Shown here: positions 9,009 through 18,848 of the stretch, one piece after another | Numbering within the stretch: the first letter of the stretch is position 1 | Layout of the letters: each line of letters opens with the position of its first letter | Notes under the pieces: model-generated | Seen by the model: only the letters and a program-made list of their open reading frames with translations | Told to the model about the DNA's origin: nothing | Database searches by the model: none | Source: Pseudomonadota bacterium | GTDB lineage: Bacteria; Pseudomonadota; Gammaproteobacteria; Steroidobacterales; Steroidobacteraceae | Direction: 5' to 3' | Assembly (NCBI GenBank): GCA_018261655.1 | Contig: JAGTSG010000001.1 | Location: 1 to 64,000 of the forward strand | Length of the DNA stretch: 64,000 nucleotides | Program-made: the position numbers and the translations under genes

Positions 9009-10382
9009 ATGTTCGACACCTTGACCGAGAGATTGTCCCAGGCCGTCGGGGCCCTCCGCGGGCGTGGCCGGCTCACCGAGGACAACGTCGCCGACACGTT
9101 GCGCCAGGTGCGCATGGCCCTGCTCGAGGCCGACGTGGCGGTCCCGGTCGTCAAGGCCTTCACCGACGCGGTCAAGGCCCGGGCGCTCGGCGAGGAAGTG
9201 ACGCGCAGCCTCACGCCGGGCCAGGCCTTCATCAAGATCATCCACGACGAGCTGGTGAGGGTCATGGGCGAGCCCGGGCAGGGGCTCAACCTGCGGGCGC
9301 AGCCACCGGTCGTGATCCTGCTGGCGGGCCTGCAGGGCGCCGGCAAGACCACCACGGCCGCGAAGCTCGCGCGCCAGCTGATCGAGGGCCGCAAGAAGCG
9401 GGTGCTGCTGTCGAGCACCGACGTGTACCGGCCGGCGGCGATGACGCAGCTCGAGCGCCTGGCGGGACAGGTGGGCGCCGACTACTTCGCGGCCGACGCG
9501 GCGACCGCGCCGGTCGAGATCGCGAAGGCGGCCGTGCAGCATGCCCGGCGCCATGGTCACGATGTCCTGATCGTCGACACGGCGGGCCGGCTGCACGTGG
9601 ACGCGGAGATGATGGACGAGGTCCGCGCGGTGGACGCCGCGATCGCGCCGCTCGAGAGGCTGTTCATCGTGGACAGCATGGCCGGCCAGGACGCGGTCAA
9701 CGCCGCGCGCGCCTTCGACGCGGCGCTCGAGCTGACCGGCGTGATCCTGACGAAGGCGGACGGCGACGCGAGGGGCGGTGCGGCGTTGTCGGTGCGGCAC
9801 GTGACCGGCAAGCCGATCCTGTTCCTCGGCGTGGGCGAGAAGACCGAGGCGCTTGAGACGTTCCACCCGGAGCGGGTCGCCTCGCGCATCCTCGGCATGG
9901 GCGACGTCGTGTCGCTGGTCGAGCAGGTCCAGTCGCAGGTCGACCAGGAGAAGGCCCAGAAACTGGCCGCCAAGCTGACCAGGGGCGGCGGCTTCGACCT
10001 GAACGACCTGCGCGAGCAGTTCCAGCAGTTCCAGGCGATGGGCGGCCTCGGGGCGATCATGGACAAGCTGCCGGCGGGCATGCTGCCGGCGGCCGGGGCG
10101 GGCCAGGTGGACGAGCGTCAGATCCGCCGCCAGATCGCCATCATCGACTCCATGACGCCGGGCGAGCGCCGGCGGCCGGGCACGATCGACGGGTCGCGCA
10201 AGCGACGGATCGCGGCCGGGTCGGGGGCCCAGGTCCAGGACGTGAACCGCCTGCTGAAGCAGTTCACCGAGATGGAGCGGATGATGAAGAAACTGAAGGG
10301 CGGCGGCCTGCGCAAGCTGATGCGCGGACTGGGCGGCCGCCCGCCCGGCGGGATGCCGGGCGGGTTCCCCCGGCCCCGCTGA
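9009..10382 (+). CDS. ffh: Signal recognition particle protein Ffh
   Basis: GLQGAGKTTTAAKLA, DVYRPAA, DTAGRL, TKADGDARGG, SRKRRIAAGSGAQVQDVNRLLKQF. Confidence 0.96.
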   Translation: MFDTLTERLSQAVGALRGRGRLTEDNVADTLRQVRMALLEADVAVPVVKAFTDAVKARALGEEVTRSLTPGQAFIKIIHDELVRVMGEPGQGLNLRAQPPVVILLAGLQGAGKTTTAAKLARQLIEGRKKRVLLSSTDVYRPAAMTQLERLAGQVGADYFAADAATAPVEIAKAAVQHARRHGHDVLIVDTAGRLHVDAEMMDEVRAVDAAIAPLERLFIVDSMAGQDAVNAARAFDAALELTGVILTKADGDARGGAALSVRHVTGKPILFLGVGEKTEALETFHPERVASRILGMGDVVSLVEQVQSQVDQEKAQKLAAKLTRGGGFDLNDLREQFQQFQAMGGLGAIMDKLPAGMLPAAGAGQVDERQIRRQIAIIDSMTPGERRRPGTIDGSRKRRIAAGSGAQVQDVNRLLKQFTEMERMMKKLKGGGLRKLMRGLGGRPPGGMPGGFPRPR

Positions 10383-10409
10383 CCCCCGGCCGGGCGGAGC
10401 TCGTAACTC

Positions 10410-10438
10410 TTTAACTTCCCGTCATTTTTAGGTAACAT
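10410..10438 (+). promoter_or_regulatory. Candidate sigma70-type promoter for the rpsP operon
   Basis: TTTAAC - 17 bp - TAACAT, upstream of rpsP. Confidence 0.4.
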
Positions 10439-10526
10439 GCGCGGCTCTTTGGCGGGGCGGTGATTCCGGCCCGCCTGCGTGCGCACCCGGTGGTGCGCGT
10501 GACCCTGGATCCCGAGGACAGATTCG

Positions 10527-10755
10527 ATGGTGACGATTCGATTGACGCGTCGTGGCGGCCGCAATGCGCCGTTCTATCACGTCGTCGTCGCGGACAGCCG
10601 CAAGCGGCAGGGCGGTCCCGTTCGCCCGCAAGCAGGACCGGAAGATCGAGCTCGACCTCGCGCGAATCGATCACTGGACCGGCACGGGCGCGCAGATGTC
10701 CGATCGCGTGCGCGCGCTGGTGAGCGCCTATCGCAAGCAGGCGGCGAACGGCTGA
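10527..10755 (+). pseudogene. rpsP: 30S ribosomal protein S16, reading frame disrupted by an apparent ~30 nt out-of-frame deletion
   Basis: Frame 3 encodes MVTIRLTRRGGRNAPFYHVVVADSRKRQGG, then S16 C-terminal sequence PFARKQDRKIELDLARIDHWTGTGAQMSDRVRALVSAYRKQAANG continues in frame 1; the conserved R(F/N)IER.G..NP block is missing. Confidence 0.85.
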
Positions 10756-10780
10756 AGCGCGTGCCTGCGGGAGACCGGCC

Positions 10781-11314
10781 GTGACGGATGAACCGTCCGG
10801 GCCGGGAGCGCCGGCGGCACCGGGCGTTGCGCTCGGGCGCATCGCCGGTCCTTTTGGAGTGAAGGGCTGGGTGAAGGTGAAGTCCTACACCGAGCCCGAG
10901 GAAGGCATCCTCCGCTACCGGCAATGGCACGTTGACGTGCCCCGGGCCGGCCCGAGGATCCTCAGGCCCCTCGAGGGCCGCCGCCATGGCCGGCTGGTCG
11001 TGGCGCGGCTCGAAGGGGTGGACGACCGGGACGCGGCCGCCGCGCTGTGCCACTGCGAAGTGCACGTGCCGCGTGGCGAACTGCCTCCCGCCGGGGCCGG
11101 CCAGTACTACTGGGCGGACCTGGTCGGGCTCGAGGTGGTGACGACGGAGGGTGAGTCGCTCGGGCGGCTCGACCATTTCGTCGAGACCCCGGGCAACCCG
11201 GTCATGGTGGTGACAGGCGATCGCGAGCGCTGGCTGCCGCTGGTCCCGAGGCACCTGAAGTCGGTGGACCTCGACGCGGGGCGGATCGTGGTCGACTGGG
11301 ACGCGGACTTCTAG
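10781..11314 (+). CDS. rimM: Ribosome maturation factor RimM
   Basis: ALGRIAGPFGVKGWVKVKSYTEP, QYYWADLVGLEV, PRHLKSVDLDAGRIVVDW; position rpsP-rimM-trmD-rplS. Confidence 0.93.
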   Translation: MTDEPSGPGAPAAPGVALGRIAGPFGVKGWVKVKSYTEPEEGILRYRQWHVDVPRAGPRILRPLEGRRHGRLVVARLEGVDDRDAAAALCHCEVHVPRGELPPAGAGQYYWADLVGLEVVTTEGESLGRLDHFVETPGNPVMVVTGDRERWLPLVPRHLKSVDLDAGRIVVDWDADF

Positions 11315-11324
11315 GCAGGCGGCG

Positions 11325-12086
11325 TTGCACTTCGAAGTGGTGACGCTGTTCCCGGAGCTGATCCGGGGCTACCTCGAGGCCGGGGTGGTCGGTCGCGCGA
11401 CGGCGCGGGGCCTGTTGCAGGTCGGGACGGTCGACCCCAGGTCGTTCGCGTCCGACGTGCACCGGACGGTGGACGACCGGCCCTACGGGGGCGGTCCGGG
11501 CATGGTGCTGAAGCCCGAGCCCCTGGCCGCGGCGGTCCGCGCTGCGACGGCCCGGGTCCCGGAAGGCAGCCCGGTGATCGCGCTGGGTGCCCAGGGCCGG
11601 GCGTTCGACCAGCGCACGGCCGCGAGGCTGGCGGCGCTACCGGGCGCGGTGCTGGTGGCGGGACGATACGAAGGCGTGGACCAGCGTGTGCTGGACGCGC
11701 TGGCGGACGAGGAACTGTCGGTCGGCGATTACGTGCTGTCCGGCGGCGAACTGCCCGCCCTGGTGGTGGTCGATGCGGTCGCGAGGCTCCTGCCCGGAGT
11801 GCTGGGGCACGAGGCCTCGGCCGGGCAGGACTCGTTCTCGGACGGGCTGCTCGACTGGCCGCACTACACGCGGCCGGCGGAGTGGGAAGGTCGCGCAGTG
11901 CCCGGGGTGCTGCAGGCCGGGAATCACGAGGCCATCCGGCGCTGGCGGCTGAAGCAGGCGCTCGGCAGGACCTGGCAGATGCGGCCGGAGCTGCTGCGGG
12001 AGCGACGGCTGGGACAGGAGGAGCGGAAGCTCCTCGAGGAATACTGCGCCGAGGCGGGAGTCGAACCGCCCGGTCGCGCGGATTGA
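11325..12086 (+). CDS. trmD: tRNA (guanine-N1)-methyltransferase TrmD
   Basis: RPYGGGPGMVLKPEPL, AGRYEGVDQRV, SVGDYVLSGGELPALV; TTG start likely. Confidence 0.95.
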   Translation: MHFEVVTLFPELIRGYLEAGVVGRATARGLLQVGTVDPRSFASDVHRTVDDRPYGGGPGMVLKPEPLAAAVRAATARVPEGSPVIALGAQGRAFDQRTAARLAALPGAVLVAGRYEGVDQRVLDALADEELSVGDYVLSGGELPALVVVDAVARLLPGVLGHEASAGQDSFSDGLLDWPHYTRPAEWEGRAVPGVLQAGNHEAIRRWRLKQALGRTWQMRPELLRERRLGQEERKLLEEYCAEAGVEPPGRAD

Positions 12087-12107
12087 TTCGACATCGGGGA
12101 CAAGCCC

Positions 12108-12455
12108 ATGAGCAAGATCGTTCAGGACATCGAGGCGCGGGCCGCTACGCGCGCACTGCCGGAATTCGGTCCCGGCGACACCGTGGTCGTGCAGGTCAAG
12201 GTGAAGGAAGGGGACCGCGAGCGGGTCCAGGCCTACGAGGGCGTGGTCATCGCGTGCAAGAACCGCGGGCTCAACAGCTCGTTCACGGTTCGCAAGATTT
12301 CCCACGGCGAGGGCGTCGAACGCGTGTTCCAGACACATAGCCCGGCGATCGCCGACGTGAAGGTCAAGCGCCGCGGCCACGTCCGCCGCGCCAAGCTGTA
12401 CTACCTCCGCGACCGGTCGGGCAGGTCGGCGCGCATCGAGGAGAAGATCGGCTGA
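12108..12455 (+). CDS. rplS: 50S ribosomal protein L19
   Basis: [82 protein letters not shown]. Confidence 0.96.
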   Translation: MSKIVQDIEARAATRALPEFGPGDTVVVQVKVKEGDRERVQAYEGVVIACKNRGLNSSFTVRKISHGEGVERVFQTHSPAIADVKVKRRGHVRRAKLYYLRDRSGRSARIEEKIG

Positions 12456-12483
12456 CCGCCGGCCGGGTCGGGGCATGCGCCGC

Positions 12484-12515
12484 AACGGGGTCCGCAAGGG
12501 CCCCGTTTGCTTTTC
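12484..12515 (+). terminator. Rho-independent terminator downstream of rplS
   Basis: AACGGGGTCC-GCAA-GGGCCCCGTT stem-loop followed by TGCTTTT. Confidence 0.8.
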
Positions 12516-12616
12516 CGTGCCGGGAAGTGCGTGAGCGCGGCCGCTGCGCGGGGAACGACCGGCGGCTACACTAGTCCCACGTCCGGGACGGCGGACTCCT
12601 GCGGGGTGAGCTGAAC

Positions 12617-12694
12617 ATGGCCTTCTTTCGCGCGATCGGGGCGTTCTTCCGCGGCATCTGGCATGCCCTCGACGGCCTCCGCAAGGTGCTGCAC
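12617..12694 (+). other. Apparent frameshifted N-terminus of SppA
   Basis: ATG at 12617 encodes MAFFRAIGAFFRGIWHALDGLRKVLH; the frame is then lost, and the hydrophobic anchor LIVLLFIFGMLFAAS continues in the frame of the 12721 ORF. Confidence 0.7.
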
Positions 12695-12720
12695 TCATCG
12701 TCCTGCTGTTCATTTTCGGG

Positions 12721-14460
12721 ATGTTGTTCGCGGCAAGCCGCTCCTCGCTGCCGTTCATCCCGGCCGAGTCGGCGCTGGTGATCGCCCCCGAGGGGCGGAT
12801 CGTCGAGGAGATTTCCGGCGAGCCGTTCGAACGCGCGTTGGCCGAGGCCCTGGGGGAGGCGCAGCCCGAGACGCGCCTGCAGGACCTGCTGGAGGTGATC
12901 GACGCGGCCGCGGGCGACGACCGCATCCGGGCGCTGGTGCTCGACCTCCAGGCGCTGGAGCGCGCGGGCCTGCCGGCCCTCGAGGACATCGCCGCGGCCC
13001 TGGCGACATTCCGCGAATCGGGCAAGAAGGTCTATGCCTGGGGCGGCTGGTTCGACCAGCGCCAGTTCTACCTGGCCGCGCAGGCCGACGAGGTGTACAT
13101 CGACCCCTACGGCGCGGTGATCATCGAGGGTTACGGGTACTTCCGGCAATACCTGAAGGGCACCGCGGACAAGCTCGCGGTGGACGTGCACGTGTTCAAG
13201 GTCGGAACGCACAAGTCGGCGCCCGACACCTTCACGCGCAGCGACATGTCACCCGAGGATCGCGAGGAGGCGCAGCTGTGGGTCGGCGCGCTGTGGGAGG
13301 CGTGGAAGGGCCGGGTCGCCGAGGCGCGCGGCGTGGAGCCTCAGGTCCTGCAGGACTATGCGGACAAGGCGGGCGCCGGCGTGCGCGAGGTGGAAGGCGA
13401 CCTGGCGCAGTACGCGCTGGCGCGGGACCTGGTGGACGGCCTCAGGACCTACGAGCAGTTCGAGGAGATCGTCGGCCAGGAGGCGGGCTGGGACGATGAC
13501 GAGCAGAGCTTCCGCGCGGTCGACTGGCAGCCTTACCTTGCGGTGCTGCGCTCGGAGCGCGCGCTGCACAAGTCGGAGGACCACAACGTCGCGGTCGTGG
13601 TGGCCTCAGGCGAGATCCTGGACGGGGAGCAGCCGCCCGGGACCGTCGGCGGCGACACCCTGTCCGGGCTGCTGCGCGACCTGCGCTACGACGACTCGAT
13701 CGATGCCGTCGTGCTGCGGATCGACAGCCCGGGCGGCAGCATGTTCGCCTCGGAGCAGATCCGCCGCGAGGTCAATGCGCTGCAGGAGGAGGGCAAGCCC
13801 GTCGTCGCGTCCATGGCATCGGTTGCCGCGTCCGGCGGCTATTACATCGCGGCGCCGGCCGATCGCATCTTCGCCGCGCCGACGACGATCACGGGCTCGA
13901 TCGGCGTGTTCGCCATGTTCCCGACCTTCGAGAAGACGCTCGGCAAGGTCGGCATCACCTCCGATGGCTTCGGCACGACCGAGCTGGCCGGTGCGGGCCG
14001 GCTGGAGCGCAACCTCAACCCGCAACTCGGCGAAGTGCTGCAGGCCAGCGTCGAGCACGCCTACCGCAAGTTCGTGGGCATGGTGGCCGAGGAACGCGGC
14101 CGCGCCTTCGACGAGGTGGACGGCATCGCGCAGGGACGCGTGTGGTCCGGCGCTGACGCCAGGGCCGCGGGGCTGGTCGACGAGTTCGGCGGCCTGCAGG
14201 ACGCGATCGAAGCCGCGGCAGAGCTGGGCGAGCTCCCCGAAGGCTACGGGGTGGAGTGGATCGAGCCCAGCCTGAGCTGGCAGGACATGCTGGCGCTGCG
14301 CCTGCGCAGCGCCATGGCCCGGGCGCTCAGCTGGTCGGGAATCCGGCTCGACCTGCCGCGCGTGCCCTGGGTGGACCCGGTCGTGAAGGAGGTGCAGAAC
14401 CTCCTCGAGCTCGGAGCGGGCGGCCGGCCGGTCTACTGGTGTCCCTGCCGCGTGGAGTGA
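12721..14460 (+). CDS. sppA: Signal peptide peptidase SppA, 67K type (N-terminal anchor affected by frameshift)
   Basis: Duplicated S49 domains; VVLRIDSPGGSMFASEQIRREV, VASMASVAASGGYYIAAPADRI motifs. Confidence 0.92.
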   Translation: MLFAASRSSLPFIPAESALVIAPEGRIVEEISGEPFERALAEALGEAQPETRLQDLLEVIDAAAGDDRIRALVLDLQALERAGLPALEDIAAALATFRESGKKVYAWGGWFDQRQFYLAAQADEVYIDPYGAVIIEGYGYFRQYLKGTADKLAVDVHVFKVGTHKSAPDTFTRSDMSPEDREEAQLWVGALWEAWKGRVAEARGVEPQVLQDYADKAGAGVREVEGDLAQYALARDLVDGLRTYEQFEEIVGQEAGWDDDEQSFRAVDWQPYLAVLRSERALHKSEDHNVAVVVASGEILDGEQPPGTVGGDTLSGLLRDLRYDDSIDAVVLRIDSPGGSMFASEQIRREVNALQEEGKPVVASMASVAASGGYYIAAPADRIFAAPTTITGSIGVFAMFPTFEKTLGKVGITSDGFGTTELAGAGRLERNLNPQLGEVLQASVEHAYRKFVGMVAEERGRAFDEVDGIAQGRVWSGADARAAGLVDEFGGLQDAIEAAAELGELPEGYGVEWIEPSLSWQDMLALRLRSAMARALSWSGIRLDLPRVPWVDPVVKEVQNLLELGAGGRPVYWCPCRVE

Positions 14461-14522
14461 TCCAGCGGCCGGCCCGGGCGCTCACGCCGCCCGGCGCCGG
14501 GCGCGGCGCCGCCGCACCGGGG

Positions 14523-15551
14523 TCACGCCGCCCAGTCCATGATCACCTTTCCGGAACGGCCGCTGTTCATGACCTCGAAGGCCTGCCGATAGTCGTCGAT
14601 GGCGAAGCGGTGGGTGATGACCGGGCTCACGTCGAGGCCGCTCTGCAGCATCGCCGACATCTTGTACCAGGTCTCGAACATCTCCCGGCCGTAGATGCCC
14701 TTGATGACCAGCCCCTTGAAGATGACCTCGTTCCAGTCGATCGCCACGTCGCTCGGCGGGATGCCGAGCAGCGCGACCCGCCCGCCGTGGTGCATGGACT
14801 TCAACAGGTCGCGGAAGGCCGTCGGGTTGCCGGACATCTCGAGCCCGACGTCGAAGCCTTCCTCCATGCCGAGGTCCTGCATGGCGCCTGCGACGGACTC
14901 ACGCGAGACGTTCAGGGCGCGCGAGGCGCCCATCTTCCTCGCCAGCTCGAGCCGGTAGTCGTTCACGTCGGTGATCACCACGTGGCGGGCCCCGACGTGG
15001 CGGGCAATGGCCACCGCCATGATGCCGATCGGGCCGGCGCCCGTGATCAGCACGTCCTCGCCGACCAGGTCGAACGACAGCGCAGCATGCGTGGCGTTGC
15101 CCAGCGGATCGAGGATCGAGGCGATCTCGTCCGTGATCGCGGCCGGCAGCTTGAAGACATTCGATGCGGGCAGGACCATGTACTCGGCGAAGCAGCCGGG
15201 GCGGTTGACGCCGACGCCCACGGTGTTCCGGCACAGGTGCCGCCGGCCGGCACGGCAGTTACGGCAGTGTCCGCAGGTGATGTGCCCCTCGCCGGAGACG
15301 CGGTCGCCCGGCGCGAAGCCCGCGACCTCGCCGCCGACCTCGACGATCTCCCCGCAATACTCGTGACCGACCTGCATCGGCACCGGGATGGTCTTCTGGG
15401 CCCAGGCGTCCCAGTTGTAGATGTGGATGTCGGTGCCGCAGATCGCGGTCTTCTTCATGCGGATCAGCACGTCGTTGTGCCCGACCCGCGGGCGCTCGAT
15501 GTCCCGCATCCAGATGCCCGGCTCGCGCTCGGCCTTGACCAGTGCCTTCAT
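14523..15551 (-). CDS. tdh: L-threonine 3-dehydrogenase
   Basis: Zn-[58 protein letters not shown]; adjacent kbl. Confidence 0.95.
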   Translation of the reverse strand: MKALVKAEREPGIWMRDIERPRVGHNDVLIRMKKTAICGTDIHIYNWDAWAQKTIPVPMQVGHEYCGEIVEVGGEVAGFAPGDRVSGEGHITCGHCRNCRAGRRHLCRNTVGVGVNRPGCFAEYMVLPASNVFKLPAAITDEIASILDPLGNATHAALSFDLVGEDVLITGAGPIGIMAVAIARHVGARHVVITDVNDYRLELARKMGASRALNVSRESVAGAMQDLGMEEGFDVGLEMSGNPTAFRDLLKSMHHGGRVALLGIPPSDVAIDWNEVIFKGLVIKGIYGREMFETWYKMSAMLQSGLDVSPVITHRFAIDDYRQAFEVMNSGRSGKVIMDWAA

Positions 15552-15558
15552 GGGAACC

Positions 15559-16749
15559 TCAGCGTATGACGCCGAGCTCGCGCCCGGCTGTGGCAAATGC
15601 CTCGATGGCGCGGTCCAGCTGCTCGCGGCCGTGGCCGGCGCTCATCTGCGTGCGGATGCGCGCCTTGCCGAGCGGAACAACGGGGTAAGAGAAGCCGACG
15701 ACGTACACGCCGAGCTCGAGCAGCCGGTTGGCCATGCGGACCGCCAGCGGCGCGTCGCCGAGCATCACGGGGATGATCGGGTGCTCGCCGGGCACGACGT
15801 CGAAACCGAGCGCGGTCATGCGGGCGCGGAAGTGCCGCGTGTTGTCCCACAGGCGGCTGCGGAGCTCCGGCATCGAGTCGAGCAGTTCCAGCACCCGCAG
15901 CGTCGTGGCGGCGACCACGGGCGCGACCGAATTGGAGAACAGGTAGGGGCGTGATCGCTGGCGGAGCCACTCGACGACTTCCCGGCGGCCCGAGGTGTAG
16001 CCTCCGCTCGCGCCGCCGAGCGCCTTGCCGAGCGTGCCGGTCAGGATGTCGACGCGGCCCTTGACGCCGCAGTGCTCGTGGGTCCCGCGACCGTGCTCGC
16101 CCATGAATCCGGTGGCGTGCGAGTCGTCCACGACCACGATGGCCGCGTACCGGTCGGCAAGGTCGCATATTTCGCGGAGCGGCGCGATCGTGCCGTCCAT
16201 CGAGAAGACCCCGTCGGTGACGACCAGCCTCGTGCGCGCATCGAGCGACTTCTTCAGGCAATCCTCGAGCTCGTTCATGTCGCGGTTGGCGTAGCGCAGC
16301 CGCCGTGCCTTCGACAGGCGAATGCCGTCGATGATGCTGGCGTGATTGAGCGCGTCGGAGATGATGGCGTCACTCTCCGCGGTGAGCGTCTCGAACAGGC
16401 CGCCGTTGGCGTCGAAGCAGGACGAATAGAGGATCGTGTCGTCCGTCCCGAGGAACGCGGAGAGACGCACCTCGAGTTCGCGGTGCACGGTCTGCGTGCC
16501 GCAGATGAAGCGCACCGAAGCCATGCCGTAGCCGTAGCGATCTATCGCCCGGTGGGCGGCCTCGCGCAGCAGGGGATGGTTGGCGAGACCCAGGTAGTTG
16601 TTGGCGCAGAGGTTGATGACCTCGCGGCCGTCGGCGAGCCGGACGACCGCCTGCTGGCCGGAGGCGATCAGCCGCTCGCGCTTGTACAATCCCTGGGCAT
16701 CGAGTTCCGCCCCCTGGGCGGCGAGCCTGTCTAGGAAAGCTGAGTCCAC
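15559..16749 (-). CDS. kbl: 2-amino-3-ketobutyrate CoA ligase (glycine C-acetyltransferase)
   Basis: [60 protein letters not shown]. Confidence 0.95.
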   Translation of the reverse strand: MDSAFLDRLAAQGAELDAQGLYKRERLIASGQQAVVRLADGREVINLCANNYLGLANHPLLREAAHRAIDRYGYGMASVRFICGTQTVHRELEVRLSAFLGTDDTILYSSCFDANGGLFETLTAESDAIISDALNHASIIDGIRLSKARRLRYANRDMNELEDCLKKSLDARTRLVVTDGVFSMDGTIAPLREICDLADRYAAIVVVDDSHATGFMGEHGRGTHEHCGVKGRVDILTGTLGKALGGASGGYTSGRREVVEWLRQRSRPYLFSNSVAPVVAATTLRVLELLDSMPELRSRLWDNTRHFRARMTALGFDVVPGEHPIIPVMLGDAPLAVRMANRLLELGVYVVGFSYPVVPLGKARIRTQMSAGHGREQLDRAIEAFATAGRELGVIR

Positions 16750-16820
16750 GGATCCGGTCCCCTGATGCGAAGCCCCGATTATAGTGGCGCGCGGCCCGCC
16801 TGTCGGGCACGGCCTCAGCC

Positions 16821-17234
16821 GTGAAGCCCGACGTCAGCCCCTCGCCCGAGCCCTTGCGCGTGGACAAGTGGCTCTGGTGCGCGCGCTTTTTCAGGACGCG
16901 CTCCCTGGCGGCCGGGGCGGTCACCGGCGGCAAGGTCCACGTCAATGGCCAGCGGGTCAAGCCGTCGCGGGGCGTGCGGCCGGGCGACGTCCTGGAAGTC
17001 ACGGTAGGCTTCGAGGTCGTCACGATCCAGGTGACGGCGATACCCGCCCGCCGCGGGCCTGCCGCGGCGGCACGGCTCTGCTACGAAGAAACGCCGGAGA
17101 GCGTCGCCAGGCGGGAGCGGCACCGCGAACAGCGTCGGCTGGCGGCCATGGCTGCCCCGCAGACGCCCGGCAGGCCAGACAAGCGCACGCGACGCGAACT
17201 GCTGCGCTTCCATCGTCGCCAGGGCGAGGAGTGA
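16821..17234 (+). CDS. hslR: S4-domain heat-shock protein Hsp15-like RNA-binding protein
   Basis: [45 protein letters not shown]. Confidence 0.85.
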   Translation: MKPDVSPSPEPLRVDKWLWCARFFRTRSLAAGAVTGGKVHVNGQRVKPSRGVRPGDVLEVTVGFEVVTIQVTAIPARRGPAAAARLCYEETPESVARRERHREQRRLAAMAAPQTPGRPDKRTRRELLRFHRRQGEE

Positions 17235-17278
17235 CGCGGACACCGGCGCGCGGCGCCCGCCGTACACCGTTCCCATAG

Positions 17279-17294
17279 CGTGAGGCGCATCACA
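17279..17294. promoter_or_regulatory. CRP/FNR-superfamily-like site CGTGA-GGCGCA-TCACA
   Basis: Matches TGTGA-N6-TCACA at 9 of 10 defined positions; intergenic, about 62 bp upstream of the 17356 ORF. Confidence 0.4.
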
Positions 17295-17355
17295 GGACCG
17301 GCGGCGGCGCGGCCGTACCGTTGATGCACGGCGACCACGCCGCGGGGAGCCCATC

Positions 17356-17577
17356 ATGAGCGGAAGGAATGACCCGAGGAACCGGCGTCCAGGCACACCG
17401 GCGACCCGCGCGGCCGATCCCGTGCCCGGGACAGACGTCATGGGATGGGAGGCGCGGGCGCTGGCCCAGGTCCGGCCGCGGGTGCGGGAACTGACCGGAC
17501 CTGGTGCCGCACAGGCCGGCTGGGAGACGGACACGATCACGCGCCTCGAGGACTACTTCGACCGCGGCGAGGTTTGA
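17356..17577 (+). CDS. Small hypothetical protein (73 aa)
   Basis: ATG preceded by GGGGAG; no recognised domain. Confidence 0.4.
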   Translation: MSGRNDPRNRRPGTPATRAADPVPGTDVMGWEARALAQVRPRVRELTGPGAAQAGWETDTITRLEDYFDRGEV

Positions 17578-17631
17578 GCGGGCCGCGGGTCGGGGGCATA
17601 CTTCACGCCCGTCCCAGCCGAGCCATCCACC

Positions 17632-17988
17632 GTGCCCAAGCTGATTTCCGCGCCAACGGTCGTTCCAGCCGTCGGCACGCGCCCCAAGCGCATCGAAGAG
17701 TTCGTCGGCCGCGTCAACACGGGCACGGCGTCCGTCAGCGTCGCCCGCATGGCGAGCCCGCCGGGCTGGGTCGAGCCCGGCCAGCGACCGGCGTTTGACG
17801 AGTTCACGCTGGTCCTCGAGGGCTGCCTGAGGGTCGAGGGCGAGGGCGTGACGCTCGAGGTCCGTCCCGGCCAGGCGGTCCACGCATCGGCCGGGGAGTG
17901 GGTCCGTTACTCGACGCCGGAGGGCGCGACCTACGTCGCCGTCTGCGTGCCGGCCTTCTCGCCGGATACCGTCAACCGCGACGCGTAG
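17632..17988 (+). CDS. Small cupin-domain protein
   Basis: FDEFTLVLEGCLRVEGEGVTLEVRPGQAVHASAGEWVRYSTPEGATYVAVCVPAFSPD; GTG start. Confidence 0.8.
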   Translation: MPKLISAPTVVPAVGTRPKRIEEFVGRVNTGTASVSVARMASPPGWVEPGQRPAFDEFTLVLEGCLRVEGEGVTLEVRPGQAVHASAGEWVRYSTPEGATYVAVCVPAFSPDTVNRDA

Positions 17989-17997
17989 GGCGGCTGC

Positions 17998-18762
17998 ATG
18001 TCGTCCATCGCGTTGCGGCCGACGCGCCTGTTCATCTTCCTGGCGGGGCTGTTCGTCACCAACGCGCTGATGGCCGAGTTCATCGGCGTCAAGATCTTCG
18101 CGCTCGAGGACACGCTCGGGCTGCCCCCGTTCGACTGGAACCTGTTCGGGCAGCGCGGGTCGCTGTCATTCACTGCAGGGGTGATGCTCTGGCCGGTCGT
18201 GTTCATCATGACCGACGTCATCAACGAGTACTTCGGCGTGCGCGGCGTGCGCTTCATCTCCTGGCTCGCCGTCGGGTTCATTGTTTACGCGTTCCTCTTC
18301 GCCTACCTCGCCATCGAGCTCGCGCCCGCCTCCTGGTGGGTCAGCGTCGCAGCCGACCGCGGCGTCCCGGACATGCAGGCCGCCTTCAGGGCGACATTCG
18401 GGCAGGGCCTGTGGACGATCGGAGGCTCGATCACGGCGTTCCTGGTCGGTCAGCTGATCGACGTGGCGATCTTCCATCGCATCAGGACGTTCACCGGCGA
18501 GCGCTGGATCTGGCTGCGGGCGACGGCGTCCACCGCGGTGTCACAGCTGGTGGACAGCTTCGTCGTGCTGTACATCGCCTTCGTGCTGGGTCCGCAGCAG
18601 TGGCCGCTCGATCTCTTCCTGGCGGTGGGCACGGTGAACTACGGCTACAAGATGCTCATGGCCGTCGCGCTCATCCCGCTGATCTACCTCGGGCGGCGGG
18701 CCATCGAGGGTTACCTCGGCCGCGGCGAGGCTGCGCGGCTGAAGGCGGAAGCGGCGGCCTGA
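17998..18762 (+). CDS. VUT/YhhQ-family queuosine precursor transporter
   Basis: ALMAEFIGVKIF, WPVVFIMTDVINEYFGVRGVRF, GQLIDVAIFHRIR, DSFVVLYIAF, NYGYKMLMAVALIPLIY. Confidence 0.88.
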   Translation: MSSIALRPTRLFIFLAGLFVTNALMAEFIGVKIFALEDTLGLPPFDWNLFGQRGSLSFTAGVMLWPVVFIMTDVINEYFGVRGVRFISWLAVGFIVYAFLFAYLAIELAPASWWVSVAADRGVPDMQAAFRATFGQGLWTIGGSITAFLVGQLIDVAIFHRIRTFTGERWIWLRATASTAVSQLVDSFVVLYIAFVLGPQQWPLDLFLAVGTVNYGYKMLMAVALIPLIYLGRRAIEGYLGRGEAARLKAEAAA

Positions 18763-18848
18763 CGGCCGCGGACGGCGAGGCGCCGATCACCGGAACCCGC
18801 ACTCGGTGAGACGGGGCGCCTTTGCCGGTCGCTGCTCCGTGAACGCAA

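Noticed and set aside
14461-14520. GC-rich inverted segments between sppA and tdh
   Set aside because: Several overlapping GC palindromes but no defined stem with a T-tract; background GC makes such matches expected.
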